Shown in pieces: positions 1 through 12,091 of a stretch of 64,000 bases of DNA. Under the pieces are notes generated by a model. It did no database searches. It saw only the letters and a program-made list of their open reading frames with translations, and was not told the origin of the DNA. The DNA lies in assembly GCF_020381325.1 (NCBI RefSeq), contig NZ_JAGSPI010000004.1, positions 293,588 through 357,587 on the forward strand. Reading direction: 5' to 3'. A program made the position numbers and the translations under genes. Source of the stretch: Providencia vermicola. Its GTDB lineage: Bacteria; Pseudomonadota; Gammaproteobacteria; Enterobacterales; Enterobacteriaceae. How positions within the stretch are numbered: the stretch's first letter is position 1; every line of letters starts with the position of its first letter.

Positions 1-206
1 GGGATCACTAACCCAATGGAACGGGTGCGCCCTGCACGTAACCCCGCAGCAACTGCATTTGGATGGTAATTGTGCTCTCTGACGACTGCCATCACTTTTT
101 CAACAGTTTTATCGCTGACTCGATACTGCTTGGCCTTGCCGTTGATCACATAACTAGCCGTTGTGCGGGAAACACCCGCTAGACGGGCTATCTCATCCAG
201 TTTCAC
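1..206 (-). CDS. cra: Catabolite repressor/activator Cra (FruR), N-terminal part
   Basis: The reading frame starts at a GTG codon (206-204) behind an AGAGG ribosome site and runs off the left edge, leaving 68 codons. The translation begins [20 protein letters not shown] and continues through [20 protein letters not shown], which matches the LacI-type helix-turn-helix and hinge of enteric Cra almost residue for residue. E. coli cra also starts with GTG. Cra is the fructose-1-phosphate/fructose-1,6-bisphosphate-responsive regulator of glycolytic and gluconeogenic genes. The sugar-binding domain lies outside the window. It follows ilvIH on the same strand, the usual enteric order (ilvI-ilvH-cra). 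Confidence 0.95.
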   Translation of the reverse strand, partial: MKLDEIARLAGVSRTTASYVINGKAKQYRVSDKTVEKVMAVVREHNYHPNAVAAGLRAGRTRSIGLVI

Positions 207-290
207 GTTAACCTCTTTTTAATTTCGGGAGCAGCCTCGAGTCATTCGAGGCCTTATATCCGAGTATTCTACCTTTGGAAGATAAATTTT

Positions 291-782
291 TCACCGCATA
301 ATTTTGTCACCACGTGAAACACCGACAATACCCGAGCGTACAACTTCAACAATTTCAGCAACACCACGTACTGATTCGATGAAAGCATCCAGTTTATCGC
401 TTGTTCCTGCGAGCTGAACGGTATAAAGCGTTGGTGTAACATCAACGATTTGCCCACGGAAAATATCTGCGCAGCGTTTCACTTCATCACGCCCATAACC
501 AGACGCTTGAAGCTTCACTAACATGATCTCACGCTCGATATGTGCTGAAGCCGTCAGCTCACTCACACGCAGAACATCCACCAGCTTGTGCAACTGTTTC
601 TCAATTTGCTCAAGAACTTTCGCATCGCCTTTTGTTTGGATAGTCATTCGTGACAACGTTGGGTCATCAGTGGGTGCAACCGTCAAACTTTCAATATTAT
701 AACCACGTTGAGAAAACAGACCTATGACACGAGACAAAGCACCTGATTCATTTTCTAATAAAACGGATAAAATACGACGCAT
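291..782 (-). CDS. ilvH: Acetolactate synthase isozyme III small (regulatory) subunit
   Basis: A 163-residue protein, the same length as E. coli IlvH, starting [19 protein letters not shown]. Residues about 4-78 form the ACT domain that binds valine for feedback inhibition, and the C-terminal half is the second ACT-like domain of the family. It activates the IlvI catalytic subunit and makes it valine-sensitive in the first common step of valine, leucine and isoleucine synthesis. Its ATG follows the ilvI stop codon by two bases, so the two are almost certainly translationally coupled in one ilvIH transcript. Confidence 0.97.
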   Translation of the reverse strand: MRRILSVLLENESGALSRVIGLFSQRGYNIESLTVAPTDDPTLSRMTIQTKGDAKVLEQIEKQLHKLVDVLRVSELTASAHIEREIMLVKLQASGYGRDEVKRCADIFRGQIVDVTPTLYTVQLAGTSDKLDAFIESVRGVAEIVEVVRSGIVGVSRGDKIMR

Positions 783-784
783 AA

Positions 785-2512
785 TCAGGTCCTCTCTGTT
801 TTACTCAACCACATTTCGTCCATTGCTCCACCACGGATTTGCATTGGATAAACGTGTTCGGTTTCATCAATATTGATATCAACAAATACTAAGCGTTGGT
901 TTTCATTCACTTCCACAAGCGCTTGCTTGAGTTTGTCTTCCAGCTCATCAGGAGAAGCAATTGAAATCCCAACATGGCCATATGCCTGCGCTAATTTAAT
1001 AAAATCTGGGAGCGATTGCATATAGGATTGTGAATGGCGGCCTTGATAAATCATATCCTGCCACTGTTTCACCATCCCTAAAAAGCCATTATTGAGGTTC
1101 AGAACTAACACAGGCAAGCCGTATTGCAATGCTGTTGATAGCTCTTGGATATTCATCTGGATGCTGCCATCCCCCGTCACACAAACCACTGTTGAATTTG
1201 GATGGGCTAATTTCACCCCTAATGCAGCGGGTAAGCCAAAGCCCATCGTGCCGAGGCCACCCGAATTTATCCAATGTCTTGGTTTATCAAAAGGATAATA
1301 TAATGCGGCAAACATTTGATGCTGACCAACATCAGATGTCACATATGCCTCACCATTTGTTAAACGGTAAATCATTTCAATGGCTTGCTGTGGTTTGACT
1401 TTCGTTTGATTGGTTTCATAACGTAGACACTGTTTTTTGCGCCACTCTTCAATGTCTTTCCACCAATCTTTTAATGCATTTTCATCTTGTTTAGCTGAAG
1501 CTTGGTCTAATTGCCCTAACATTTGTTTTAAGGTTGATTTCGCATCACCAACAATCGGAATATCTGCATTTACCGTTTTTGAAATTGAGGTTGGGTCAAC
1601 GTCAATTTGGATCACCGTCGCATTCGGACAATATTTTTCTAAATTATTCGTAGTGCGGTCATCAAACCGCACGCCAACAGCAAAAATGACATCTGAATTA
1701 TGCATGACTTTATTTGCTTCATAAGTCCCATGCATACCTAACATCCCTACGGATTGCTTATGAGTTTCAGGAAATGCCCCTAGGCCCATCAACGTGGATA
1801 CAACAGGCAATTTTAATGACTCTGCTAGTTCAATGATTTCCGCTGAGCAATTGGCGTTAATCGCACCGCCACCAATATAGAAGACGGGTTTTTTCGCAGC
1901 GACTAATTTAGATAGTGCTTTTTTGATCTGCCCTTTGTGCCCTTGCAGTGTAGGGTTATACGAGCGTAAAGAAACAGATTCAGGGTAATGATAAGGAAAC
2001 TTAAGTGCAGGGTTTACCGTATCTTTCGGGAAATCGATAACGACAGGTCCAGGACGACCACTCGCCGCAATGTAGAAGGCTTTTTTAATCGTCTCAGGAA
2101 TTTCTTCAGCACTTTTAATTAAGAAACTGTGTTTCACTATCGGGCGAGATATTCCTACCATGTCACATTCTTGGAATGCATCATTACCAATTAAAGAGCT
2201 AGCAACCTGCCCTGATAGCACCACCATCGGCACAGAGTCCATATAAGCAGTTGCTATGCCAGTAATCGCATTAGTTGCCCCGGGGCCTGAAGTGACGAGA
2301 ACCACGCCAACATCCCCTGTTGAGCGAGCATAGCCATCGGCCATATGCACTGCGGCTTGTTCATGACGCACCAAAATATGTTCCACACCACCAACTGTAT
2401 GAAGCGCATCATAAATATCTAATACTGCACCGCCTGGATATCCAAACACGTGCTTTACTCCTTGGTCAATCAATGATTTGACGACCATTTCAGCTCCCGA
2501 CAACTTCTCCAT
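785..2512 (-). CDS. ilvI: Acetolactate synthase isozyme III large (catalytic) subunit
   Basis: A thiamine-diphosphate and FAD enzyme that condenses two pyruvates to acetolactate, or pyruvate with 2-ketobutyrate to acetohydroxybutyrate. From the start at 2512 the protein is 575 residues (E. coli IlvI has 574) and begins [14 protein letters not shown]. An in-frame ATG at 2539 would add nine residues without family support, and a GGGGG-type ribosome site precedes the 2512 start. Visible landmarks are the N-terminal ThDP glutamate region ([17 protein letters not shown]), the central FAD-type domain, and the ThDP/Mg motif [16 protein letters not shown]. It forms an operon with ilvH. Confidence 0.95.
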   Translation of the reverse strand: MEKLSGAEMVVKSLIDQGVKHVFGYPGGAVLDIYDALHTVGGVEHILVRHEQAAVHMADGYARSTGDVGVVLVTSGPGATNAITGIATAYMDSVPMVVLSGQVASSLIGNDAFQECDMVGISRPIVKHSFLIKSAEEIPETIKKAFYIAASGRPGPVVIDFPKDTVNPALKFPYHYPESVSLRSYNPTLQGHKGQIKKALSKLVAAKKPVFYIGGGAINANCSAEIIELAESLKLPVVSTLMGLGAFPETHKQSVGMLGMHGTYEANKVMHNSDVIFAVGVRFDDRTTNNLEKYCPNATVIQIDVDPTSISKTVNADIPIVGDAKSTLKQMLGQLDQASAKQDENALKDWWKDIEEWRKKQCLRYETNQTKVKPQQAIEMIYRLTNGEAYVTSDVGQHQMFAALYYPFDKPRHWINSGGLGTMGFGLPAALGVKLAHPNSTVVCVTGDGSIQMNIQELSTALQYGLPVLVLNLNNGFLGMVKQWQDMIYQGRHSQSYMQSLPDFIKLAQAYGHVGISIASPDELEDKLKQALVEVNENQRLVFVDINIDETEHVYPMQIRGGAMDEMWLSKTERT

Positions 2513-2819
2513 GAGTTTGCCCCCAGACATTATTTGCAAGTTAAGAGGTATTAATTACCCCTTTATTTTTATCGTTTAAACAGGTTAATGCGTGCTATTA
2601 ACATATCTCTCTGGCTGAAACGAAGCAAACATCATTTCAGCACAAAAATAGCGAGTATTTCACATCATCTTAAACATTTATCGTTCACAGAGTGAATAAC
2701 TGCATATGGAAAAAACGGAAGAAATATTGACTATTTTCCAATCAACTAACGACGTGAAATATTTTGCACTGCAGGCAGTAATGAATAAGAAAAAAGAAAG
2801 AACATGGATGAAATGAATA
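2513..2819. other. Intergenic region upstream of ilvIH
   Basis: About 300 bases of AT-rich sequence hold the ilvIH promoter. In E. coli this operon is controlled by Lrp, but I cannot place individual Lrp sites with confidence here. No open reading frame worth calling is present. Confidence 0.5.
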
Positions 2820-2860
2820 TATAGAAATCAGGCTCACCTACCGAAGTAGATAAGCCTGAT
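2820..2860 (-). terminator. Hairpin terminator of the acyl-CoA ligase gene
   Basis: ATCAGGCT (2827-2834) pairs with AGCCTGAT (2853-2860), and CTAC/GTAG continues the stem inside around a CGAA loop. It lies just beyond the stop codon of the minus-strand ligase gene. The U-rich tail is short (TTTC), so it may be a weak terminator. Confidence 0.6.
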
Positions 2861-2874
2861 AATAAAATGCTTAA

Positions 2875-4707
2875 TTACTCTTGATACATAGATTCAATTT
2901 CTAATTGATAGCGTTCAGAAATAATCTTACGGCGTAATTTCAACGTAGGCGTTAATTCCCCTTTTTCCATTGAAAACGTAGTGGGCAACAAAGTAAAACG
3001 CTTAACTTGATGAAAATTCTCTATATTTTTTTGAAGTTCTTTTAAGCGAGCTTCAAAAAGTGCCACAATATTAGAATCTTTCAGTAACTCAAGGCGATCA
3101 CGATACTTTAAGTTAATCGAATGCGCGTACTCTTCTAGGCTGTCATAACAAGGAACTATCAATGCAGAAACAAACTTACGTGCATCGGCAATGACGGCAA
3201 TATGCTCAATAAATTTGTCTTGGCCTAATACCCCTTCAATCATTTGAGGTGCAATATACTTGCCGTTAGACGTTTTCATTAAGTCTTTGAGTCTATCCGT
3301 AATATATAAATTACCTTGCTCGTCAATTTTCCCTGCATCACCTGTTTTTAACCAACCGTCGGAGGTAAACGTGTCTAAGGTTTCATTCGGGCGATTGTAA
3401 TAACCTTTCATCACGACAGGGCCCTTGACTTGGATCTCATCATCTTTACCGATACGCACTTCAACCGAAGATAATGGTGTACCAATCGAACCTAGTGGAT
3501 ATTTACCCTCTTCCCAACATGAAACCGTCGCACATGTTTCTGACATACCATAGCCATATTTAATATCCACGCCTGCGGATAAGAAAAAGGCAATAACATC
3601 GTCATCTAAACGCGCTCCTGCAGCGGGCATAAAACGAATACGCCCTCCTAACCCCTCGCGTATCTTACTTAAAACCAGTTTATCCGCTAATGGGAAGATA
3701 GCCCGATTTGTTAATGATGGCACTCCGCCTTTTGACAACGCTTTAATGCGACGTTTACCAAGGGAAATTGCCACCTTAAATAGCATTCTTCGTACCCACG
3801 GCGCTTTCGATACCTTACTTTGCACCGCGCTGTAAACTTTTTCATAGAAACGCGGCACTGCACACATCACCGTTGGTTTGACATCAGCTAGCGCTTCTCG
3901 CACTAAATTGGTGTCCGTTAAATAGACGTTAAGTGCCCCCACGTGCATGACATAGAAACTCCAGGCGCGCTCAAACACATGAGATAGCGGTAAGAAGCTT
4001 AACGAAATATCATCGGCGGTGAGTTGTAATCGTTCATCGTGCAGATACAGTTGGGCAGCCATATTGTAGTAATCCAACATAACGCCTTTTGGCTCACCTG
4101 TAGTGCCAGATGTATAGATAATCGTAAATAAATCACTGAGGTTATGGGCTGAAATTCGGGCATCCAGCTCCATTTGGTATTCAGGCTGTGCTTGTACCAT
4201 AAAAGTCGACAAGTGTAAGGTTGCCACTGAGTTATCAATCAGTTCAACCCCCTCGTCCATGACGACAATCATTTTTAATTGCGGGCAAAGCGCAGGCAAT
4301 TGGCACGCAATGTCATATTGCGTTTGTTCACCGACAAACAACACTTTAATGTTGGCATCGTTGATAATATAAGCGGCTTGTTCAACACTGCTGGTTGCAT
4401 AAAGCGGAACAGTTACAGCTCTAATCTGAAGTGACGCTAAGTCAATCAGTGACCAATTCATGCTGTTATGGGCAAATAACCCAATATTTTCCTGTGTTGA
4501 AACTTCTAAGGCTAAGAGGTGGCGAGAAATCGCAGAGATGCGCTCCCCCACTTCATTCCATGTTAATGAGCTTTGTTGCCCATTATTCCATTGACTGAAA
4601 GCTATCCGGCTCGCTGATTCGTGTGCATTGATTCTGCTACGTAAGCGATTAACTAAATGGTATGGATATAGATTTTCAGTAATCAAAGTTAATTCCCTAT
4701 CGGTCAT
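2875..4707 (-). CDS. AMP-binding long-chain fatty acid-CoA ligase (COG1022 type)
   Basis: A 610-residue adenylate-forming enzyme. The P-loop-like motif YTSGTTGEPKGVM lies near residue 195. GYGMSETCATVS supplies the A5 region, and the TGDAGKIDEQGNLYITDRLKDLMKTSNGKYI stretch carries the A7-A8 motifs. Length and the long insert before the A5 motif fit the FAA1/FadD15-like long-chain acyl-CoA synthetases rather than E. coli FadD. It would activate long-chain fatty acids to acyl-AMP and then acyl-CoA at the inner membrane. It stands alone between ilvI and leuO, a position with no such gene in E. coli. Substrate chain length cannot be read from the sequence. Confidence 0.85.
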   Translation of the reverse strand: MTDRELTLITENLYPYHLVNRLRSRINAHESASRIAFSQWNNGQQSSLTWNEVGERISAISRHLLALEVSTQENIGLFAHNSMNWSLIDLASLQIRAVTVPLYATSSVEQAAYIINDANIKVLFVGEQTQYDIACQLPALCPQLKMIVVMDEGVELIDNSVATLHLSTFMVQAQPEYQMELDARISAHNLSDLFTIIYTSGTTGEPKGVMLDYYNMAAQLYLHDERLQLTADDISLSFLPLSHVFERAWSFYVMHVGALNVYLTDTNLVREALADVKPTVMCAVPRFYEKVYSAVQSKVSKAPWVRRMLFKVAISLGKRRIKALSKGGVPSLTNRAIFPLADKLVLSKIREGLGGRIRFMPAAGARLDDDVIAFFLSAGVDIKYGYGMSETCATVSCWEEGKYPLGSIGTPLSSVEVRIGKDDEIQVKGPVVMKGYYNRPNETLDTFTSDGWLKTGDAGKIDEQGNLYITDRLKDLMKTSNGKYIAPQMIEGVLGQDKFIEHIAVIADARKFVSALIVPCYDSLEEYAHSINLKYRDRLELLKDSNIVALFEARLKELQKNIENFHQVKRFTLLPTTFSMEKGELTPTLKLRRKIISERYQLEIESMYQE

Positions 4708-4904
4708 TATTGATATAAGTCACTCGGTATCTTCACAAGAACTTAACCGTTTTATCATTTCAGCTTACAAGTGTTAGCTGAATATCGGCAGTGTATCGAC
4801 TAATAACGTAGGAGGAAAGTTTTTGTATGTAAATTTTCTGCAAATGTTATGTTTGCCGCAAAACTCATCATTGTATTTTCTAGAATGAGTTAATTAACTT
4901 GTCT

Positions 4905-4936
4905 TGGAGCCAAGAATCTTATAGTTCAAGGCTCCA
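4905..4936 (-). terminator. Inverted repeat downstream of leuO
   Basis: TGGAGCC (4905-4911) and GGCTCCA (4930-4936) form an inverted repeat about 16 bases beyond the leuO stop codon. There is no clear U-run after the stem on the minus strand, so termination there is only suggested. Confidence 0.35.
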
Positions 4937-4951
4937 TTCAGAGTATTTAGC

Positions 4952-5920
4952 TTAAGCCGCGACAGCTTGGTCCAAGAGTTCTGTAATCATTTGGCTGAAT
5001 TGTGATTTCATCCATTGGTGGCCTTTATCCCTTGCAGTTGATTCATGCCATGTCAGATAACAAGGACGAGACTGACTTTCTAAAAGCAACGGTAAAGTAC
5101 GTAATTTCAATTGCCCTGTATAATGTTCAACTAACCATTTAGGTGCAATTGCAACTAAATCGGTTTGTGCAACGATATTTAATACACTACTGAGATCAGT
5201 GCCTTGATAACTAATAGTATGGGACAATTCAGTATTATAATAATAAGGTTTGCTGAATGAACCAATGTTGTCCATTGACATAATTGCGTGTCGTTCATTC
5301 ACTAAATCATGCTCTTTAATAGAATTAACAATTCGCGGATGGTTATTCGCTGTAACTAATACCAGTTCATCATTAAATAAAATCTGATGTTGATATTCGG
5401 GTTTTTCGAATTGGTTATATCCAATAAAGAAATCTATTTCTTGATATTTTAATTGATGTGCAATGTTATTATCCAAGAATGAATGAATAAACACATTAAT
5501 ATTAGGTGAGGCCACTTTAAACTTTGCAACAATCATAGCAGCCAGACGAATATCTAAAGGTGAACAAATCGATAAATTAAACACACGATCGCTATCTTGT
5601 GGATCAAAGCCCGCGCCAGGTAACTCATTATGCACTAATTGCAACGCTTGTCTTACTGGCCCAAAAAGCTGTTTTGCCCGCGATGTCGGCTGGATACCAC
5701 GACCATAACGAACAAATAGTTCATCGTTAAACATTGACTTTAAACGTGAAACCGCATTACTCACCGCAGGTTGAGACATCCCCAAAACTTGCGCTGCTTT
5801 CGTGACATTTTGCATCTGCATAACGACATCAAAAACAGTTAATAAATTTAAATCAACATTACGTAGGTGAATATCGCTGCTTTCTTTTTTACCTGTTGAA
5901 ATCGTATCAAAATCAGTCAT
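4952..5920 (-). CDS. leuO: LysR-type global regulator LeuO
   Basis: A 322-residue LysR-family protein. The helix-turn-helix spans about residues 22-80 (LNLLTVFDVVMQMQNVTKAA followed by MSQPAVSNAVSRLKSMFNDE), followed by a two-lobed effector domain. The acidic/polar N-terminal extension before the HTH and the position divergent to leuABCD identify LeuO. In enterics it antagonises H-NS silencing and is itself strongly silenced. The long AT-rich spacer upstream is consistent with that, but no LeuO site can be fixed by eye. Confidence 0.93.
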   Translation of the reverse strand: MTDFDTISTGKKESSDIHLRNVDLNLLTVFDVVMQMQNVTKAAQVLGMSQPAVSNAVSRLKSMFNDELFVRYGRGIQPTSRAKQLFGPVRQALQLVHNELPGAGFDPQDSDRVFNLSICSPLDIRLAAMIVAKFKVASPNINVFIHSFLDNNIAHQLKYQEIDFFIGYNQFEKPEYQHQILFNDELVLVTANNHPRIVNSIKEHDLVNERHAIMSMDNIGSFSKPYYYNTELSHTISYQGTDLSSVLNIVAQTDLVAIAPKWLVEHYTGQLKLRTLPLLLESQSRPCYLTWHESTARDKGHQWMKSQFSQMITELLDQAVAA

Positions 5921-6565
5921 TTTTTACTCCACTAAATATATTTATCATTTTTCATTAACGAAAAGGCAAATTCATCTTAAAAAAACCGACGAATATATAA
6001 ACTCGTTAAATATTATTTCTGAAACAACTTATAGATAGTAAGCTATTTCGCTTTCCCTGCATTTATTAAAACGACGTTTCTATTACTTTACTCATTAATT
6101 ATGATTCACAGAATAGATATCATTATAAAACGCAAACATTCACCAAGGTAATGAGTGATATTTTTGTATTAGAATCACGATTACTCTCAGTAAAAATAAT
6201 AAAACAATTTCCCGAAGAAATCATAATAAATCGCATTTGGATTCTGTAAATATTCTTATTATCAGATTAATTTTTACTTATTCATTTATTAGACAACTAA
6301 GTTAATCAACAGATATTGATTTTAGTAATCAATTTTATGTATTTTATCTTTTTTACAAATCATTAAACTCAAAAAAGAAAGCAATAACTTAAAAAACAAT
6401 AAGTTACACAAATGAAAGACACCGATAAAATTCACTAAAAGAATTTTACCCTAAGTTTAGACTCAAAAGATAGGCAAAAACATCATGGAAATTAGTGAAA
6501 ATAGTCACATACCCTAACTCAAGAACTTAATTCACAATTGGTAAAAAACAGTCAGAAATCCATGA
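5921..6565. other. AT-rich leuO-leuL intergenic region
   Basis: About 640 bases, strongly AT-rich with many A and T tracts and no credible reading frame. In E. coli and Salmonella the corresponding spacer contains the leuO promoter, H-NS nucleation sites and LeuO binding sites. This one has the right place and composition for the same role, which is an inference from position. Confidence 0.5.
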
Positions 6566-6594
6566 TTGACATTAACTTTAAGATCACGTATCAA
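6566..6594 (+). promoter_or_regulatory. leu operon sigma-70 promoter
   Basis: TTGACA (6566-6571) and TATCAA (6589-6594) are separated by 17 bases, a perfect -35 box with a good -10 box. The predicted start of transcription near 6602 lies about 35 bases before the leuL start codon. Confidence 0.8.
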
Positions 6595-6636
6595 TAAATA
6601 CAGTTTAATTTAGAAACCGATGAGAGACAGTTTAAA

Positions 6637-6714
6637 ATGACATTTTCTATTCGCCTACTAAGCCTACTACTACTCGCATTAAATTTGCGCGGTATGCTTA
6701 TGGACGGAAAATAG
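6637..6714 (+). CDS. leuL: leu operon leader peptide LeuL
   Basis: A 25-codon reading frame beginning MTFSIRLLSLLLLALNLRG and ending at TAG (6712-6714). It has a run of leucine codons, five of them the rare CTA (positions 7, 8, 10, 11, 12), then CTC. It sits between the leu promoter and an intrinsic terminator, as in the E. coli leucine attenuator. Ribosome stalling at these codons when charged leucyl-tRNA is scarce would favour the antiterminator and leuABCD expression. Confidence 0.93.
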   Translation: MTFSIRLLSLLLLALNLRGMLMDGK

Positions 6715-6738
6715 AAAGGCACTGTCCACAAACATTAA

Positions 6739-6766
6739 GAACCCGCGCAACCCGCGGGTTTTTTTA
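6739..6766 (+). terminator. leu attenuator terminator
   Basis: ACCCGCG (6741-6747) pairs with CGCGGGT (6753-6759) around a five-base loop and is followed at once by a run of T. It lies 25 bases after the leuL stop codon and about 65 bases before leuA. Confidence 0.92.
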
Positions 6767-6832
6767 TGCCTGCGGCTTTGGAAGAACATAAACTCAATTT
6801 ATTAAAACAAAATTCGATATGAGGAACACAAT

Positions 6833-9501
<2,669 letters not shown>

Positions 9502-9503
9502 TC

Positions 9504-10907
9504 ATGGCCAAAACTTTATATCAAAAATTATATGATGCTCACGTGGTACGTGAAGTCGAAAATGAAATCCCTTTGATTTATATCGACCGTCATTTGGTAC
9601 ACGAAGTCACCTCTCCACAGGCGTTTGATGGGTTAAGAACCAAAAACCGTCCATTGCATCAACCAAATAAAACATTTGCTACGATGGATCATAACGTGTC
9701 CACCCAAACCAAAGACATCAATGCTTGTGGTGATATGGCGCGTATTCAAATGCAAGAATTGATGAAAAACTGCAAAGAGTTTGGCGTCACCCTGTATGAT
9801 TTGAACCACCCATACCAAGGTATTGTACATGTTATGGGGCCAGAGCAAGGTATTACTTTACCAGGTATGACGATTGTGTGTGGGGACTCACATACCGCAA
9901 CCCATGGTGCTTTTGGTGCATTAGCGTTTGGCATCGGTACGTCAGAAGTTGAGCATGTTATGGCGACCCAGACACTGAAGCAAGCTCGTGCAAAAACGAT
10001 GAAAATTGAAGTGGTCGGCAAGGCTCCTGCAGGCATTACAGCAAAAGATATTGTTTTGGCGATCATTGGTACAACAGGCAGCGCAGGTGGTACAGGCTAT
10101 ATTGTTGAGTTTTGTGGTGAAGCCATTGAAAACCTGAGTATGGAAGGCCGCATGACGGTTTGTAATATGGCCATCGAATTGGGCGCAAAAGCAGGTATTA
10201 TCGCACCAGATGCGACAACATTTGATTACATGAAAGGCCGTCAGTTTGCACCAAAAGGCCAGCAATGGGATGACGCAGTTGCTTATTGGAAGACCTTAAA
10301 AACGGATGATGATGCTAAATTTGATAAAGTCATCACTATTCAAGCTAGCAGCATTGCACCACAAGTGACTTGGGGAACCAACCCAGGGCAAGTGATTGCA
10401 ATCAACCAACCGATCCCTGCACCAGAGTCTTTTGCGGATCCTGTTGAGCGCGCATCTGCTGAAAAAGCGTTAGCCTATATGGGGTTACAATCAGGTATTA
10501 AGTTATCTGATGTCAAAATCGATAAAGTGTTTATCGGTTCATGTACTAACTCACGTATTGAAGATTTACGTGCAGCCGCAGCAATTGCTAAAGGCAAAAA
10601 AGTGGCTGATGGCGTACAAGCTATTGTGGTTCCGGGATCGGGACCTGTAAAAGCCCAAGCAGAACAAGAAGGTTTGGATAAAATTTTTATTGATGCAGGC
10701 TTTGAATGGCGGTTACCTGGCTGCTCCATGTGCTTAGCCATGAACAATGACCGCTTAAATCCAGGTGAACGCTGCGCGTCAACCAGTAACCGTAACTTTG
10801 AAGGTCGCCAAGGCCGTGCAGGTCGCACCCATTTAGTCAGCCCTGCAATGGCAGCTGCGGCGGCGATTAATGGTCATTTCGCCGATGTTCGCGATATTCA
10901 GATTTAA
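9504..10907 (+). CDS. leuC: 3-isopropylmalate dehydratase large subunit
   Basis: A 467-residue aconitase-family protein. With LeuD it isomerises 2-isopropylmalate to 3-isopropylmalate. The 4Fe-4S cluster ligands are visible as the cysteine in [17 protein letters not shown] and the CxxC in [11 protein letters not shown]. The N-terminal MDHNVSTQ and [22 protein letters not shown] stretches are also typical. Third gene of the leu operon. Confidence 0.97.
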   Translation: MAKTLYQKLYDAHVVREVENEIPLIYIDRHLVHEVTSPQAFDGLRTKNRPLHQPNKTFATMDHNVSTQTKDINACGDMARIQMQELMKNCKEFGVTLYDLNHPYQGIVHVMGPEQGITLPGMTIVCGDSHTATHGAFGALAFGIGTSEVEHVMATQTLKQARAKTMKIEVVGKAPAGITAKDIVLAIIGTTGSAGGTGYIVEFCGEAIENLSMEGRMTVCNMAIELGAKAGIIAPDATTFDYMKGRQFAPKGQQWDDAVAYWKTLKTDDDAKFDKVITIQASSIAPQVTWGTNPGQVIAINQPIPAPESFADPVERASAEKALAYMGLQSGIKLSDVKIDKVFIGSCTNSRIEDLRAAAAIAKGKKVADGVQAIVVPGSGPVKAQAEQEGLDKIFIDAGFEWRLPGCSMCLAMNNDRLNPGERCASTSNRNFEGRQGRAGRTHLVSPAMAAAAAINGHFADVRDIQI

Positions 10908-10918
10908 AGGAGAGAAAA

Positions 10919-11521
10919 ATGGACAAGTTAATCACCCATGTGGGCATTGTTGCTCCTTTAGACGCCGCGAATGTGGACACAGACGCGATTATTCCAAAGC
11001 AATTTTTACAAAAAGTCACCCGCACAGGTTTTGGTCAACATTTATTTAATGACTGGCGTTTTTTAGATGAGAATGGTCAGCAGCCTAACCCTGATTTTGT
11101 ACTAAATAAACCGGTATTCAAAGGGGCGAGTATTTTGTTAGCCCGCGAAAACTTTGGCTGCGGATCGTCTCGTGAACATGCACCATGGGCACTGACGGAT
11201 TTTGGCATCCAAGTCGTTATTGCACCAAGCTTCGCAGATATTTTTTACGGCAACTCATTCAATAACCAACTGTTGCCAATCAAATTAAGCGAGCAAGAAG
11301 TGGATGAGATGTTTAACTACGTCAACAGCCACGAAGGTTGCCAGTTTACTGTTGATTTAGAAGCACAAACGGTCACCGCAGGGGATAAAACCTATCATTT
11401 TGAAATTGACAGTTTCCGCCGTCATTGCATGATGAATGGCTTAGATAGTATTGGCCTGACATTGCAGCATGTCGACCAAATAAAAAATTATGAGCAACAA
11501 ATCCCGTCCTTTATGAACTAG
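10919..11521 (+). CDS. leuD: 3-isopropylmalate dehydratase small subunit
   Basis: A 200-residue swivel-domain subunit of isopropylmalate isomerase. It shows the typical [14 protein letters not shown] motif near residue 20 and the substrate-recognition loop [16 protein letters not shown]. An AGGAGAG ribosome site lies before the ATG, 11 bases after the leuC stop. Last gene of leuABCD. Confidence 0.97.
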   Translation: MDKLITHVGIVAPLDAANVDTDAIIPKQFLQKVTRTGFGQHLFNDWRFLDENGQQPNPDFVLNKPVFKGASILLARENFGCGSSREHAPWALTDFGIQVVIAPSFADIFYGNSFNNQLLPIKLSEQEVDEMFNYVNSHEGCQFTVDLEAQTVTAGDKTYHFEIDSFRRHCMMNGLDSIGLTLQHVDQIKNYEQQIPSFMN

Positions 11522-11528
11522 TCTTTGC

Positions 11529-11565
11529 ACTACGCCTACTTCCGTGGGCGTAGTTCCGCTTTTCT
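11529..11565 (+). terminator. leuABCD terminator
   Basis: ACTACGCC (11529-11536) pairs with GGCGTAGT (11547-11554), followed by a pyrimidine-rich tract rather than a pure T run. It lies 7 bases after the leuD stop codon. Confidence 0.7.
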
Positions 11566-11697
11566 CCCCTCTTTTTACTGATATTGCTGCTTTTCGCTTC
11601 AAAAATGCGGAACTCTTCGTTCTTTACACTTTTTCCCCCTCAAAGATCACTTCCCCATTAATTTCTTCCTGTATAATTAGTTAAACGAATGCCCATG

Positions 11698-11739
11698 AAC
11701 AATTAACAATTAACAATTAACAATTAACAACTAACAATT
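11698..11739. repeat. Tandem heptamer array, six AACAATT units
   Basis: Six head-to-tail copies of AACAATT fill 42 bases; the fifth reads AACAACT. The array lies between the leu terminator and the dispersed repeat that follows. No coding role is apparent. Such a short perfect array is prone to slippage and may vary in copy number between strains. Confidence 0.9.
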
Positions 11740-11744
11740 TTTTC

Positions 11745-11923
11745 TAAATAGTTTGTGTTGTGGCAAGGCGGCAAAATGAAGATATCCCTAGGAGCATACA
11801 CCAGTATGTGACTAGGGTAGCTGAGTGAAGCCAACACAGCCATGGCGCAAAATATGACGAAAAAATAAGTATGTGACGAAGGTGGCTGAACGAAGCCAAC
11901 ACAGCCATAACGTGAAATATGAC
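11745..11923. repeat. Dispersed structured repeat, copy 1 (3' half duplicated)
   Basis: Starting at TAAATAGTTTGTGTTGTGGC, this element shares its order of motifs with the copy at 19341-19531: GGCGGCAAAATGA, then CCCTAGGAGCATACA, GTATGTGACTAGGG, GAAGCCAACAC and AATATGACG. CCCTAG and CTAGGG form a hairpin. The segment from GTATGTGAC (11804) is repeated from 11869 with a period of 65 bases, so the 3' half is present twice. It lies between leuD and the sgrS terminator. Confidence 0.8.
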
Positions 11924-11931
11924 GAAAAAAT

Positions 11932-12035
11932 AAAAAAAAGCCGGTAAAAACCGGCTTGGTGACAGACACCACTACTCTAAATGGGGGAGTCGGCCTGCAA
12001 TTGCACGCCAAACGAGCTACTTACTGCCACCTATT
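11932..12035 (-). ncRNA. sgrS: Probable SgrS small RNA
   Basis: On the minus strand, divergent from sgrR, lies GAGTAGTGGTGTCTGTCACC followed by an intrinsic terminator. E. coli SgrS has GAGTATTGGTGTAAAATCACC at the same place, directly before its terminator: this is the ptsG-pairing seed and the small GGTG/CACC hairpin. Here AGCCGGT/ACCGGCT (11939-11956) plus an T-rich tail ends the RNA. The 5' end is not fixed; a GATAAT-like -10 near 12035-12040 suggests an RNA of about 100 nucleotides, shorter than the E. coli 227. No SgrT-like reading frame is present. Divergence from sgrR is as in E. coli. Confidence 0.72.
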
Positions 12036-12091
12036 ATCCGCAGATATTAGGAAATTAAAATTGATGCAATTTTTGCCGGAGTTCCTCTTTT

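Noticed and set aside
9746-10066. Long minus-strand open frames inside leuABCD
   Set aside because: Shadows of strongly coding genes in the complementary frame; they have no family similarity.
11698-11739. The AACAATT array as a CRISPR array
   Set aside because: Units are 7 bases long without spacers, and there are no cas genes.
11724-12011. A 95-codon minus-strand open frame
   Set aside because: It runs through the SgrS candidate, its terminator and the dispersed repeat; it has no ribosome site and no protein-like composition.
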